In this document: in pieces, positions 40,652-49,374 of the stretch
How the letters are laid out: every line of letters begins with the position of its first letter
How positions within the stretch are numbered: position 1 is the first letter of the stretch
Source of the DNA: Candidatus Manganitrophus noduliformans
GTDB lineage: Bacteria; Nitrospirota; Nitrospiria; SBBL01; Manganitrophaceae
DNA: 64,000 nucleotides
Direction: 5' to 3'
Assembly (NCBI RefSeq): GCF_012184425.1
Contig: NZ_VTOW01000001.1
Location: 558,001 to 622,000 of the forward strand
Translations under genes and position numbers: made by a program
Notes under the pieces: model-generated
Database searches by the model: none
What the model was told of the DNA's origin: nothing
What the model saw: the letters and a program-made list of their open reading frames with translations, nothing else

Positions 40652-41021
40652 GCGTCACTCTTCCTTTTAATTATATTGTTCACAAAACGCCACGGGCAAT
40701 GACCCATTGCCGCCCCCCACCTTGACAAGGTGAGAAAGAATAGGTGCACCGGTTGATACAGTCGCTTTACGAAGCGAATGGTGTACCTATTTGAAGTGCC
40801 AAGAGAAAGGGTTACCGAAAGCATAGCCAGGGCATTCTTCTCGGTTCAAGAAGGGAAAGTCATTCCGTTAAAACGCTTAGAAATCGACAAAAAGAGGGGG
40901 GAACCCGAAGGAAAATGGCGCCGTTTTATAAGGAGAGCCGCCCAGATGGAGGTGAGATGTATTGATCCCTGTGCCGTTCCGCCCCGCTTCCATCCGCGTA
41001 GCCTCCTGTTCGAAGGTCCTG
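40652..41021. repeat. Palindrome-rich gap between the two paralogues, with promoter
   Basis: Three palindromes lie in 100 bp: GGCAATG-ACC-CATTGCC (40695-40711), CACCTTG-A-CAAGGTG (40718-40732), and a larger structure with arms AATAGGTGCACC (40739-40750) and GGTGTACCTATT (40780-40791). The last encloses TCGCTT-TACG-AAGCGA (40762-40777). The minus-strand promoter of copy A (TTGCCC, 18 bp, TATAAT at 40675-40670) touches the first palindrome. The remainder, 40792-41021, shows nothing convincing. Confidence 0.65.
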
Positions 41022-41417
41022 CTACGAAGGCAATGCGCTTTTCATTTTCCAAGCTTGATCATCCGGCAGACGTTTACACAAATTGTAGACGCTTCCTTCT
41101 AAACATTCCTCAAACTCTTTCCCTTGTGTTTGCTTCACGAATTCAAGAAAGTGATAGATGTTTCTGATCTCTTCGCCGTCGAACCCCATGCTCTTGAGAA
41201 GATCGTCGTTGGCGCGAAAAGACAAAGGATAAGGGAGGGTTCGAAATTGGAAATCTCCCGAGGCCTGGAACTTGACGATTACGTGATAGAGATCCTTCAG
41301 CACCATAAACGAGGAGATGAGGCACTCATAACTCCGGTGGCTCGCCCGTATCAACAGGTAAAGATAGTCGTCATTGTAATGCTTGATCAGTTGCTCGAAA
41401 TCCTCTTGTGTGAACAT
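41022..41417 (-). CDS. Conserved 131-residue protein, paralogue B, function unknown
   Basis: Starts MFTQEDFEQLIKHYNDDYLYLL and is the same length as copy A, with about 77 percent identity over the whole length and no gaps by eye. Differences cluster in surface-like positions and at the C-terminus (DDQAWKMKSALPS against GDQPWRMRSSVPL). The pair is a tandem duplication, not a recent identical copy. It is the first gene of the apparent run B, A, RsbRD-N-like, DUF456. Confidence 0.7.
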   Translation of the reverse strand: MFTQEDFEQLIKHYNDDYLYLLIRASHRSYECLISSFMVLKDLYHVIVKFQASGDFQFRTLPYPLSFRANDDLLKSMGFDGEEIRNIYHFLEFVKQTQGKEFEECLEGSVYNLCKRLPDDQAWKMKSALPS

Positions 41418-41697
41418 GCGGCGCTCTTTCCTGATCCGTGATCTGTTTAGGTGGTTGTTTCTATCCGGTGAGGTGGAAACGATGCTGCGCGCCTCGTCGC
41501 AATCAAAATGAAAAGGGGGCCATCTTCTCTTTAAGGATGATGTCGGCCCAACACCCTACCTTGAAGAAAAGGAGGACCCCTCATGCGTTACACTGATCTT
41601 GAGTATCATGAAAAAGTATAACGAAATTAATTGTTCTCAATCAAGCGGGAAAGTTCACAAAAATGAGGCCGGTCGGATGAAAATAATCTACGTCCGG

Positions 41698-42126
41698 TTA
41701 GGGGATCTTTTCCAGCTGCCGCAGCATTGTGGCGGCATCGAAATAGAGTCGGGCGAGGGAGATCTTGCCGTTTTTGAGTTTGAAGATTTCACAGAACGAG
41801 AGATCGATCGACTTGCCGGTCGGCGGGATCGATCCTTTGGGGCCGATGAGCGGGCCCGATTGATGGGTTCCTTTCCCGGTGAACTCGACGGTGACCCAAT
41901 CGCCCGAGGCGATCAAATTCGTGATCTCGATCCGCGCATCCGAGAAGGCGGTGGTCCACATCTTTAAAAACGCTTTATACCCTTCCGGCCCCTCGTAGGT
42001 GGTCGCAAAGGGGATATTGGTCCATCGCACCTTTGGATCGACCAGGGTTGCCCCGTACCCGAAATCACGTTTATTGAAAGCGCTGTAATGTTCCCGAACG
42101 ATGTTGGCATTCTCTTCCGTGGACAT
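41698..42126 (-). CDS. SnoaL-like ester cyclase/NTF2-fold protein
   Basis: A 142-residue protein of the SnoaL/NTF2-like group: REHYSAFNKRDFGYGATLVDPKVRWTNIPF, GYKAFLKMWTTAFSDARIEITNLIASGDWVTVEFTGKGTHQ and FCEIFKLKNGKISLARLYFD. These proteins bind small hydrophobic ligands, and some cyclise polyketides. No biosynthetic genes are adjacent, so the role is unknown. ATG 42126 is preferred because GGAGGGGAGC abuts it. Confidence 0.8.
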   Translation of the reverse strand: MSTEENANIVREHYSAFNKRDFGYGATLVDPKVRWTNIPFATTYEGPEGYKAFLKMWTTAFSDARIEITNLIASGDWVTVEFTGKGTHQSGPLIGPKGSIPPTGKSIDLSFCEIFKLKNGKISLARLYFDAATMLRQLEKIP

Positions 42127-42168
42127 GCTCCCCTCCTCCATCATCGCGGGCCGATCGAATCAAATCCG

Positions 42169-45100
42169 TTAGATAGAATCGGACGTCACCGGCGCTCCGA
42201 CCGGATGTCCATTGCCGTTCGTTCGCTCCTTCTCGTTCAAGTCGACCGAGATGAGGCGGGAGAGACCGGTCTCCTCCATCGTGACCCCGTAGAGGACATC
42301 GGCAATCTCCATCGTCCGCTTGTTGTGGGTGATGACGATAAATTGCGTCTGCTGCGACATGTCGTCGATCGCCTTGGTGAACCGGCGCGTGTTCTCTTCA
42401 TCGAGCGGGGCGTCGATCTCATCGAGCAGACAGAAGGGGCTCGGATGGATCAGGAACGTTGCAAACAAGAGGGAGATCGCCGTCAGCGCCTTCTCCCCGC
42501 CGGAGAGAAGGGTGATGCTGCGCGGTTTCTTCCCCGGAGGCTGCGCCACCATCTCGATCCCCGATTCGAGCGGATGGGCCTCGTCCAGCAGGATCAACTC
42601 CGCCTTGCCGCCGCCGAAGAAGGAGACGAAGACCTGTTTGAATTTCTCATTCAGAAGGTGGAACGTATCGGTGAAGAGACTCTGCGTGGTTTTGTTGATC
42701 TTGGCGATCGCCTGCCGGAGACTCTCCATCGAAGTGGTTAAATCGGTCTCCTGCGATGTGAGAAACTGGTAGCGGGTCTCCAGCTCGCGGTACTCTTCGA
42801 TGGCGCCGATGTTCACCGGTCCCATCTCATCGAGCGAATGCCGGAGCGTCGCCGCGCGATCTCGCGCCTGGTCCATCGTCCATTCTCCTTCTTCGGAAGA
42901 AGGGGGGGGAGGGGGAGTCGTCTCGGCGATCTCGATTTGATAATTCATGAAGATCGTCTCCCGGATCTTTTCCTGCGTCATCTGGGCTTCAATCTTACGA
43001 AGGGCGCGCTCCTGGAGTGATTTCTGCGTCTGGTCCAACTGCGAGCGAACCTGGTGGATCTCCTGCTCTATCCGTTGTAATTGTGCCAGAACGGCGGCGT
43101 GGACCTCGGTCTTCTCACGGATCTGGGCGACCTTTTCCTCCCGTTCGGACATGGCCTGCGAGATGGCCGTGGTTGTTTCAGCCTCTTCCGTTTCAGCCGC
43201 CCGCCACTTCTCCTTGAGCGAGGCGAGAAGACGCTCTTTCTCTTGGAATCGCTGCCCGAGCTCTTCCTGGGCCCGGCGGACCCGGTCCCGCTTCTCCAGG
43301 AGGTGACGATGCCGCTCTTTGAGGGAGGCCGTTTCCATCTTTAACCGGACAACCTCTTCTTTCATTCCCCCCAAGCTTTGCCGAAATGCCTCGACCTGCT
43401 CCTGCTGACGGACAATTTCCGCCTCTTTTTCTCCCTTGAGGCGCTGCGCTTCGGCGATCCGGTTCCGTTCTTCTTCTTCTTGCTGCAAGAGTTCCCGTTC
43501 TTCCTTCGTTCCTTCCTCTTGCTCGAAGAGGACGGTCTGAAGGGCGTTCTGGAGACGGTCGATCTCCGCCAGCGAGGTGCTGTGATCTTTCTGCTCATGC
43601 AATTGCTGCATCTCGAGCGATCGGATCTCCGCCGTCAGCGTTTCGATCTCCTGCCGCGTGGTCTGGAGGGTCCCCTGCGTCTCAGTGATTTCCCCTTCCA
43701 ACCGGCGGATCTCTTCATGAAGATGGTCCATCTGGTCGGATAACGATTTGATCTCCCGCTTCTGTTCAAGAAGACCGGTCTCACCCCGTTCTCCCCCGGT
43801 CACCCCGCCGGAAGGATCCAAGACCTCGCCCTGCAGCGTGACCCAAACGGCCGGGGCCGATGCGCTTTCCCAGAGCCGAAGGGCGACGTCGAGGTCTCGA
43901 ACCAGAACCACCTCTCCGAGGAGGGCGTTCGCCAGAGCGTCATACCCTTCCCGGCTGGTCACCAGATCGAGGGCGCGGCCGATGACTCCGTCTTGGCCCG
44001 CTTCAAGCGGGGGAGCGCCCTCCCTCCGAACGCGGGGCCGGCGGGGGAAGAACGTTCCCCGCCCCATCTGAGATTGCCGGAGGTGTTCGATTCCCTGCTT
44101 GATCTCGGCCGGTCCTTCCACGATAATGCCCCGCAGACGGCTCTCGAGCACCGCTTCGATCGCTTTTTCGTAGGGGGCCGGGACGTCGATAAAGTCGGCG
44201 ACCATCCCGTGAGTTCCCTGGAGCTGGACCAGCAGGCTCTCCGTTCCCGAGCCGAGAAGCCCTCGGTAAAAACCTTCGCGGGAGGCGAGCTGAGCGGCCA
44301 GAGCGGCCCATTCTTCCTTCGCCTGGGAGAGCCGGGCCGACCGGGCTTTGAGGTCGGCCTCCGTTTCTTTCAAACGGGCGGCGGCGGCGGTCTGCGCGGC
44401 GCTCTTTTCCGAGAGACGCTGCCGTGTTTGCTCCAACGCTCCCTTCAACTGGCCGGCGGCCTCTTCGATCGTTTGTTTTTTCCCTTGGACCGCTTCGAGT
44501 TCCTGGGCGCCGCGCCCTTTACGTTTAAAGAGATCCTCTTTCCGCCGCTCGATGTGAAGGAGGTTATTGTTCGCCTGGGTGAGCCGCGAGGCAAGCTCGA
44601 AGAGAAAGACCTTCTCCTGCTCCAGGCGGGCGATCTCACGATTGAGCTCTTCTTCGCGCCGGCTCGACTCTTCCTGCCGCTCGGCGAGGAGCCGCTCCCG
44701 TTCCGGTTGCTCCCGTTCGATCTCTTCCCGCTCTTTCTCAAGAAGTTCTTCTTCCGCTTTCAGGCTCGCTTCGGCCTGGCGGATCTCTCCGATCTCCTGC
44801 TGGTTGCGCGCTTCGGTCTCGCTCCACTCTTTCCGCTGGGCGCGGATCGTCTCGATCCGCCCCTCCAGCCGTTGGATTTTTCCCTCGATCTCGAAGACCT
44901 GCGTCTTGATCTGCCCCAGCGCCTGCTCCTGCTCGGTCAAGGCGAGCTTGATTTCGGCCTGCTTCAAATCGAGTCCGGCGAGACGGTTCTCTTCCGAAGA
45001 CGCCGTCTCCTGCAGCCCCCTCTCCTCCTGCTCCAGAAGCTCACGTGTCCCGCACCACTGATCCCACTCGGCGCGGGCGACCCACAGCTCCAGCGCGCGG

Positions 45101-45774
45101 AGCTCCTCCCGCAGTTTCTGGTATTTTTCCGCCTTTCGCGCCTGGCGGTCGAGGGAATTGATCTGCCGCTTGATCTCGCCGATGATATCCCGGACGCGCG
45201 TGAGGTTCTGTTCGGTCGCCTCCAGCTTGCGAAGCGCTTCCGCCTTCCGGAGGCGATACTTGGCGATTCCGGCCGCTTCTTCGACGAGCTCCCGCCGCTG
45301 CATCGGAGAGGCGGAGATCAGATCATCGACCTTCCCCTGCTCGATGATGGTATGGGCGCGGTATCCGGCCCCGGTATCGATCAAGAGGTCCCGGATATCT
45401 TTCAACCGGCAGGTCGTCTTGTTGATGAGATATTCGCTCTCGCCCGAGCGGAAGAGCCGCCGGCTGACGGTGATCTCGGCGTAAGGGGAGTAGGGAGGGG
45501 GGAGTTCATTGTCGATGTCGCCGAAGGTGAGAGACACCTCCGCCATCCCGAGCGCTTTGCGCTGCTCCGTTCCGTTGAAGATCACATCTTCCATCTTTTC
45601 GCCGCGGAGGTTTTTGGCGCTCTGCTCTCCCAGCACCCAGAGGATGGCATCGGCCAGATTGCTCTTCCCGCAGCCGTTCGGCCCGACGATGGCATTGATG
45701 CCGGGCTGGAAGGTGACCACGGTTTTGTCGAAGAACGATTTGAATCCGAAGACCTCTAATTTTTTAAGACGCAT
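42169..45774 (-). CDS. smc: Chromosome segregation protein SMC
   Basis: A 1201-residue ATPase of the condensin complex. N-terminal head: MRLKKLEVFGFKSFFDKTVV and Walker A GPNGCGKSN at 31-39. Two long coiled coils rich in Glu, Gln, Arg and Leu follow, separated by a hinge around QGTHGMVADFIDVPAPYEKAIEAVLESRL and ending near GGVTGGERGETGLLEQKREI. The C-terminal head has the signature LLSGGEKALTAISLLFATF and Walker B FCLLDEIDAPLDEEN. ATG 45774 has GAGG 8 bp upstream and gives the canonical N-terminus; 50 codons of further open frame look non-coding. scpA and scpB are not in the window. Confidence 0.96.
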   Translation of the reverse strand: MRLKKLEVFGFKSFFDKTVVTFQPGINAIVGPNGCGKSNLADAILWVLGEQSAKNLRGEKMEDVIFNGTEQRKALGMAEVSLTFGDIDNELPPPYSPYAEITVSRRLFRSGESEYLINKTTCRLKDIRDLLIDTGAGYRAHTIIEQGKVDDLISASPMQRRELVEEAAGIAKYRLRKAEALRKLEATEQNLTRVRDIIGEIKRQINSLDRQARKAEKYQKLREELRALELWVARAEWDQWCGTRELLEQEERGLQETASSEENRLAGLDLKQAEIKLALTEQEQALGQIKTQVFEIEGKIQRLEGRIETIRAQRKEWSETEARNQQEIGEIRQAEASLKAEEELLEKEREEIEREQPERERLLAERQEESSRREEELNREIARLEQEKVFLFELASRLTQANNNLLHIERRKEDLFKRKGRGAQELEAVQGKKQTIEEAAGQLKGALEQTRQRLSEKSAAQTAAAARLKETEADLKARSARLSQAKEEWAALAAQLASREGFYRGLLGSGTESLLVQLQGTHGMVADFIDVPAPYEKAIEAVLESRLRGIIVEGPAEIKQGIEHLRQSQMGRGTFFPRRPRVRREGAPPLEAGQDGVIGRALDLVTSREGYDALANALLGEVVLVRDLDVALRLWESASAPAVWVTLQGEVLDPSGGVTGGERGETGLLEQKREIKSLSDQMDHLHEEIRRLEGEITETQGTLQTTRQEIETLTAEIRSLEMQQLHEQKDHSTSLAEIDRLQNALQTVLFEQEEGTKEERELLQQEEEERNRIAEAQRLKGEKEAEIVRQQEQVEAFRQSLGGMKEEVVRLKMETASLKERHRHLLEKRDRVRRAQEELGQRFQEKERLLASLKEKWRAAETEEAETTTAISQAMSEREEKVAQIREKTEVHAAVLAQLQRIEQEIHQVRSQLDQTQKSLQERALRKIEAQMTQEKIRETIFMNYQIEIAETTPPPPPSSEEGEWTMDQARDRAATLRHSLDEMGPVNIGAIEEYRELETRYQFLTSQETDLTTSMESLRQAIAKINKTTQSLFTDTFHLLNEKFKQVFVSFFGGGKAELILLDEAHPLESGIEMVAQPPGKKPRSITLLSGGEKALTAISLLFATFLIHPSPFCLLDEIDAPLDEENTRRFTKAIDDMSQQTQFIVITHNKRTMEIADVLYGVTMEETGLSRLISVDLNEKERTNGNGHPVGAPVTSDSI

Positions 45775-46124
45775 CTTTATATCCTCAAATATTCGATGGG
45801 TAAATTGGAGAGAAAAGGAGTTAAGCAAACCGGGGCGGGGAAGAAAATACCCGGCGTCGTGGGGGATCGATCCTGAATGTCGAATCGGTCCATCAAGATA
45901 AGCAGAGAGACCTCCAAACAACAAGAAATTTGTTTCTTCATAACACAGGTTTCGGTTAAAGTAAAGAAAATAGTCTATATCTAGGGGTCTCGATCAGAGA
46001 GAGTCCATCGGGTCGCGGTCGGGGTTGCAGCTTTTGCACAGAAGTGCTAAAGATTGCAATCGGCTATTGATCCGGCTGGGATATACTGAACCGAGGGAAG
46101 CATTCATTCGGTGATGGAGGATTG
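45775..46124. promoter_or_regulatory. Divergent gap between smc and the HAD phosphatase gene
   Basis: No gene is seen in 350 bp. A possible smc promoter on the minus strand is TTTACT (45965-45960), 17 bp, TATGAA (45942-45937). On the plus strand TATACT (46083-46088) is a good -10 for the HAD gene but lacks a matching -35. Confidence 0.4.
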
Positions 46125-46799
46125 ATGAGGCGGTCTATTCAGAATGTTGTTTTCGATCTTGGCGGGGTTCTTTTGGAGTGGAAGCCCGATCAAATCTTAG
46201 CGCGGCTTTATCCGGAGGCCCCGAAGACGCAGGCCCTCATCAAGAAGGAGGTCTTTCAACATCCCGATTGGCTTGCCCTGGATAAAGGGACCCTCGACGA
46301 GGAAGCGGCGATTCTGTTATTCCAGCGGCGAACGGGGCGGCCTCTCTCGGAGATGAAGAAACTGATGGACACTGTGAGAGAGACCCTCATCCCCATTCAG
46401 CCGACGTTCGCGCTTTTAGAAGAGCTGTCGAAGGAAGGGATGAATCTTTATTGTGTGTCGAACATGCAGGTGAATGTCTTCGCCTATCTTCAGAGGCGAT
46501 ATGATTTTTGGGGGAAGTTCAAGGGGCTGGTGATCTCGGCGCACATTCGAATGATCAAGCCGGACGCCGAGATTTTCCACCATCTCTTCTCCCGCTACGG
46601 GTTGGTTCCCGCTGCCTGTGTCTTCATCGACGACCACCCTCCCAATGTGGAGAGCGCACGACGGCTCGGAATGGAGTCGATTTTATTTCAGGGGGCCGAC
46701 GACTGCCGGCGCCAGCTTCAACGCGTTCAAGGCCTCCTCCGGAACAAGAGGAACGACCCCTCTTCCTCATCGATCGATTTTCCTTCGCTGCCCCGCTGA
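46125..46799 (+). CDS. HAD-superfamily phosphatase, YihX-like
   Basis: A 224-residue HAD hydrolase. Motif I is VVFDLGGVLLEW: the nucleophilic Asp is present, and the second Asp of the usual DxD is Gly, as in YihX-type sugar phosphatases. Motif II is YCVSNM, motif III centres on the Lys of IRMIKPDAEIF and motif IV is FIDDHPPNVESARRLGM. The helical cap includes HPDWLALDKGTLDEEAA. The substrate is probably a small phosphorylated metabolite. ATG 46125 follows GGAGG by 4 bp; a TTG one codon upstream is less likely. Confidence 0.87.
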   Translation: MRRSIQNVVFDLGGVLLEWKPDQILARLYPEAPKTQALIKKEVFQHPDWLALDKGTLDEEAAILLFQRRTGRPLSEMKKLMDTVRETLIPIQPTFALLEELSKEGMNLYCVSNMQVNVFAYLQRRYDFWGKFKGLVISAHIRMIKPDAEIFHHLFSRYGLVPAACVFIDDHPPNVESARRLGMESILFQGADDCRRQLQRVQGLLRNKRNDPSSSSIDFPSLPR

Positions 46800-46964
46800 T
46801 ATAACAATCTCGACGAATCGTCCCCGCTTTAAAACCCCCTAGAAAGAATATATTAACGAAACGCACTTCATCTGGTTTCCCCTGTTCTCGGTAGGATATT
46901 TCGTACCATCGAGATGAGAGATAGTCTGATTGCGGATTTTTAATTTCGCGGCATAAATAGAAGG

Positions 46965-48359
46965 ATGAATAAATGTAAAGGCATCTTGCGGTGCTTGGCA
47001 GGGTCGAACGTCCTGGGGCTTTTCCTTTGGGATGTTCATGGAAATATCACCGAGGCCAACGATGCTTTCCTCAACATGGTCGGCTACACGCGGGAAGAGC
47101 TTCTCTCCGGGAGACTGCGATCGCGCGACATGACGCCGGAGGAATATAGGCGCCTTGATGAGAAAGGACTTCGAGATCTCGCGGAGACCGGCGTCTGCGC
47201 CCCTTTTGAGAAGGAGTATGTCCGTAAAGACGGCAGCCGTGTTCCGATTTTATTCGGAGCGATCATGCTGGAGGGCTCTCAACACAGCGGAATTAGTTTT
47301 GTTCTCGATTTGACCAATCGGGACAAGGTGCAGAAGGCGCTCAGCGAGAGCGAAGCGCAGCGGGAAGCGATTCTGGAGGCCTCATTCGATTGTATTATTA
47401 CCATCGATCATGAGGGGAAGATCCTTGAGTTCAATCCGGCGGCCGAGAACACATTTGGTTATCGCCGCTCCGAAGTGATCGGGGAAGAGATGGCGGAACG
47501 GATCATCCCTCCTGCTTCTCGAGAGCGGCATTGGGCAGGCATCAGGCACGCTCTTGCGACCGGAGAAGGGAAGGTGCTGGGTCGGCGCATCGAGATCACG
47601 GCAATGCGGGCGGATGGAAGTGAATTTCCTGCGGAGTTGAAAATGACGAGGCTCTTTTTAAAAGGGCCTCCCGCCTTTACCGGCTTTATTCGGGACATCA
47701 GCGAACGCAAATGGATCGAGCAAGAGCGACACCGCCTCTCATTTCAGGAGCGCATCGCACGAACCGAGACGGAAGAGGCCCGTCGCCACATGGCCTTTCT
47801 GTCGGAGGCCGGCACGCTGCTTGCCTCATCACTCGACTATGAAACGACGCTCGCCGGTATTGCGCGCCTCGCCGTCCCTTATTTGGCCGATGGGTGCGTC
47901 ATCGATATTTTGGAAGAGAATCAAACGTTGCGCCGTTTGGCCGTGGCAGCCGCCGATCCCGCCAAAGAGGCGCTCGGAAGGAAGCTGTTCCATCGCGATC
48001 CCTCCGACCTAAACGGACAGCACCCCATCCGACGGGCGCTGCAGATTGGAAAGTCGATCTTCCTTCCGGAGATCACCGACGAGATGCTGGTTTCCGTCGC
48101 ATGGGATGACGAACACCTGAAAATTGCCCGATCGCTCGGGTTGAAATCGGCGATCCTCGCGCCGCTTCGGGTCGGGGAGCGTACACTCGGCGCGATCTCC
48201 TTCGTCTTGATCGATTCGGGCCGTCGGTATCGTACGGCGGATCTGGAGTTGGCGGAGAATTTAGCACGACAGGCCGGAGCGGCGCTGCAGAATGCCCGGC
48301 GCTGTCGGGGGTCTTGGAAGGAGATTCGGGCTCACAAACGGTCGAAGGACCGGCTTTGA
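46965..48359 (+). CDS. PAS-PAS-GAF sensor protein lacking an output domain
   Basis: A 464-residue protein. PAS 1 is at about 15-120 (LGLFLWDVHGNITEANDAFLNMVGYTREELL), PAS 2 at about 130-250 (IITIDHEGKILEFNPAAENTFGYRRSEVIG, FTGFIRDISERK), and a GAF domain at about 280-445 (LASSLDYETTLAGIARLAVPYLADGC, LAENLARQAGAALQNAR). In relatives the GAF domain is followed at this point by a histidine kinase. Here the frame ends within 20 residues in a basic tail (WKEIRAHKRSKDRL), and no HisKA or ATPase motif is found in any frame downstream. It is either a stand-alone sensor or a truncated kinase. Confidence 0.82.
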   Translation: MNKCKGILRCLAGSNVLGLFLWDVHGNITEANDAFLNMVGYTREELLSGRLRSRDMTPEEYRRLDEKGLRDLAETGVCAPFEKEYVRKDGSRVPILFGAIMLEGSQHSGISFVLDLTNRDKVQKALSESEAQREAILEASFDCIITIDHEGKILEFNPAAENTFGYRRSEVIGEEMAERIIPPASRERHWAGIRHALATGEGKVLGRRIEITAMRADGSEFPAELKMTRLFLKGPPAFTGFIRDISERKWIEQERHRLSFQERIARTETEEARRHMAFLSEAGTLLASSLDYETTLAGIARLAVPYLADGCVIDILEENQTLRRLAVAAADPAKEALGRKLFHRDPSDLNGQHPIRRALQIGKSIFLPEITDEMLVSVAWDDEHLKIARSLGLKSAILAPLRVGERTLGAISFVLIDSGRRYRTADLELAENLARQAGAALQNARRCRGSWKEIRAHKRSKDRL

Positions 48360-48535
48360 CGCGGACCTGCGGAAATTAAGGATATCCCGATATGAGCGCG
48401 ATTCCGGATTTACAAATCACAGGCGAATCTATTTGCGTCAATCCCCTCGAAGGAGGGATATTCCCGCCGGGATGAATGAATAATAAAGAGGCGGGAATAT
48501 CCGATGACCGGAACGGTTTTTAATATATTTTTATA

Positions 48536-49036
48536 CTAAAAGTCGCGGTTTATATTTTCTTCGGTCTTCAAATACCATTTCAGGAAAGGGATGAGGGTGT
48601 CAGGATTGTTCGTTTTCATATACACATATTCCAGGTAAGCGCGGTGGACCTGGTGGATTGTCTCTTCGTTTTCTCCTGTTTTGGAACAGATATCCTCGAT
48701 GAGATTCGAATATTTGATAAATAGCTCCGGAACCTCGCCAACAGCCGCTTCGGATATCCTGCCGTGCCCTAAAACCGTTTCGATAGTGAGGAACTCTTTT
48801 TTTGTTTGTTCCGCCTCAAGGTCCATAAGAGAGCTAAGCGCGCCATATTTCGTGAAAGGGCTCACCCCTTCCCTTGTAATCTCCTTTTCCATCAGGATAT
48901 CTTGTATTACTTCTAGTAACGACGGGGGAAGCGCTTCGGGAGTATAAATGTGGAGAATACGCTCGATCCTTTGCTCCGAGATTAATGTCTTGTCGATGAT
49001 AAACGCGATGAGTTCACCCCACTGATGATCGTCCAT
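48536..49036 (-). CDS. Conserved helical protein of unknown function
   Basis: A 166-residue soluble, mostly helical protein that I do not recognise. It starts MDDHQWGELIAFIIDKTLIS and contains two helical halves with acidic surfaces (ILHIYTPEALPPSLLEVIQDILMEKE; GEVPELFIKYSNLIEDICSKTGENEETIHQVHRAYLEYVY). No signal peptide or cysteine motif. ATG 49036 is set by GGAGG about 5 bp upstream. A well-formed promoter flanked by an inverted repeat lies 130 bp upstream, so regulated expression is likely. Confidence 0.6.
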   Translation of the reverse strand: MDDHQWGELIAFIIDKTLISEQRIERILHIYTPEALPPSLLEVIQDILMEKEITREGVSPFTKYGALSSLMDLEAEQTKKEFLTIETVLGHGRISEAAVGEVPELFIKYSNLIEDICSKTGENEETIHQVHRAYLEYVYMKTNNPDTLIPFLKWYLKTEENINRDF

Positions 49037-49166
49037 GTTTGTCCTCCGTCGCAAGGCGACACACCCGGCAAGATGAAAGACCCCGGAAACAATCACGATG
49101 GTGTCTTATAAAACATGAAGGTTCTCTCATTCTTCGCTCTCGGGGGGTTATTAAATTCATATATGG

Positions 49167-49205
49167 ACTATACCATAAAAGTATAAAAAGTCAATATTTA
49201 TGGTA
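49167..49205 (-). promoter_or_regulatory. Promoter with overlapping inverted repeat (operator candidate)
   Basis: Minus-strand TTGACT (49194-49189), 16 bp, TATAGT (49172-49167). Arms TACCATAAA (49171-49179) and TTTATGGTA (49197-49205) are perfect reverse complements that flank the -35 and cover the edge of the -10. Bound protein would block RNA polymerase. The leader to the gene at 49036 would be about 125 nt. Further right, CTTCTCT-GT-AGAGAAG (49305-49320) is a small hairpin past the end of rnr; the rest of 49037-49374 shows nothing. Confidence 0.65.
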
Positions 49206-49374
49206 AAAAAGTAAGATTATGATTCGGCTTTGGGATCAGCCGGTTGCGATGGGTTAGTGGAACGGGGAAGGGGGCCAAGACATGATGGAATAAGCGAACG
49301 ATGTCTTCTCTGTAGAGAAGAGCCGCTTTTCTTGTTCTAATTACATTAGCATGTTTCGCGGGCGCTGAACGGCC

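Noticed and set aside
41584-41622. 12-codon open frame (MRYTDLEYHEKV) with a good AAGGAGG site
   Set aside because: Too short to support, with no following gene that it could lead. It may be the remnant of a lost gene. The rest of 41418-41697 shows nothing else.
43993-45759. 588-codon open frame on the plus strand, antisense to smc
   Set aside because: It mirrors smc codon structure in a GC-rich gene, has repetitive low-complexity Leu/Phe/Arg composition, no ribosome site and no family motif.
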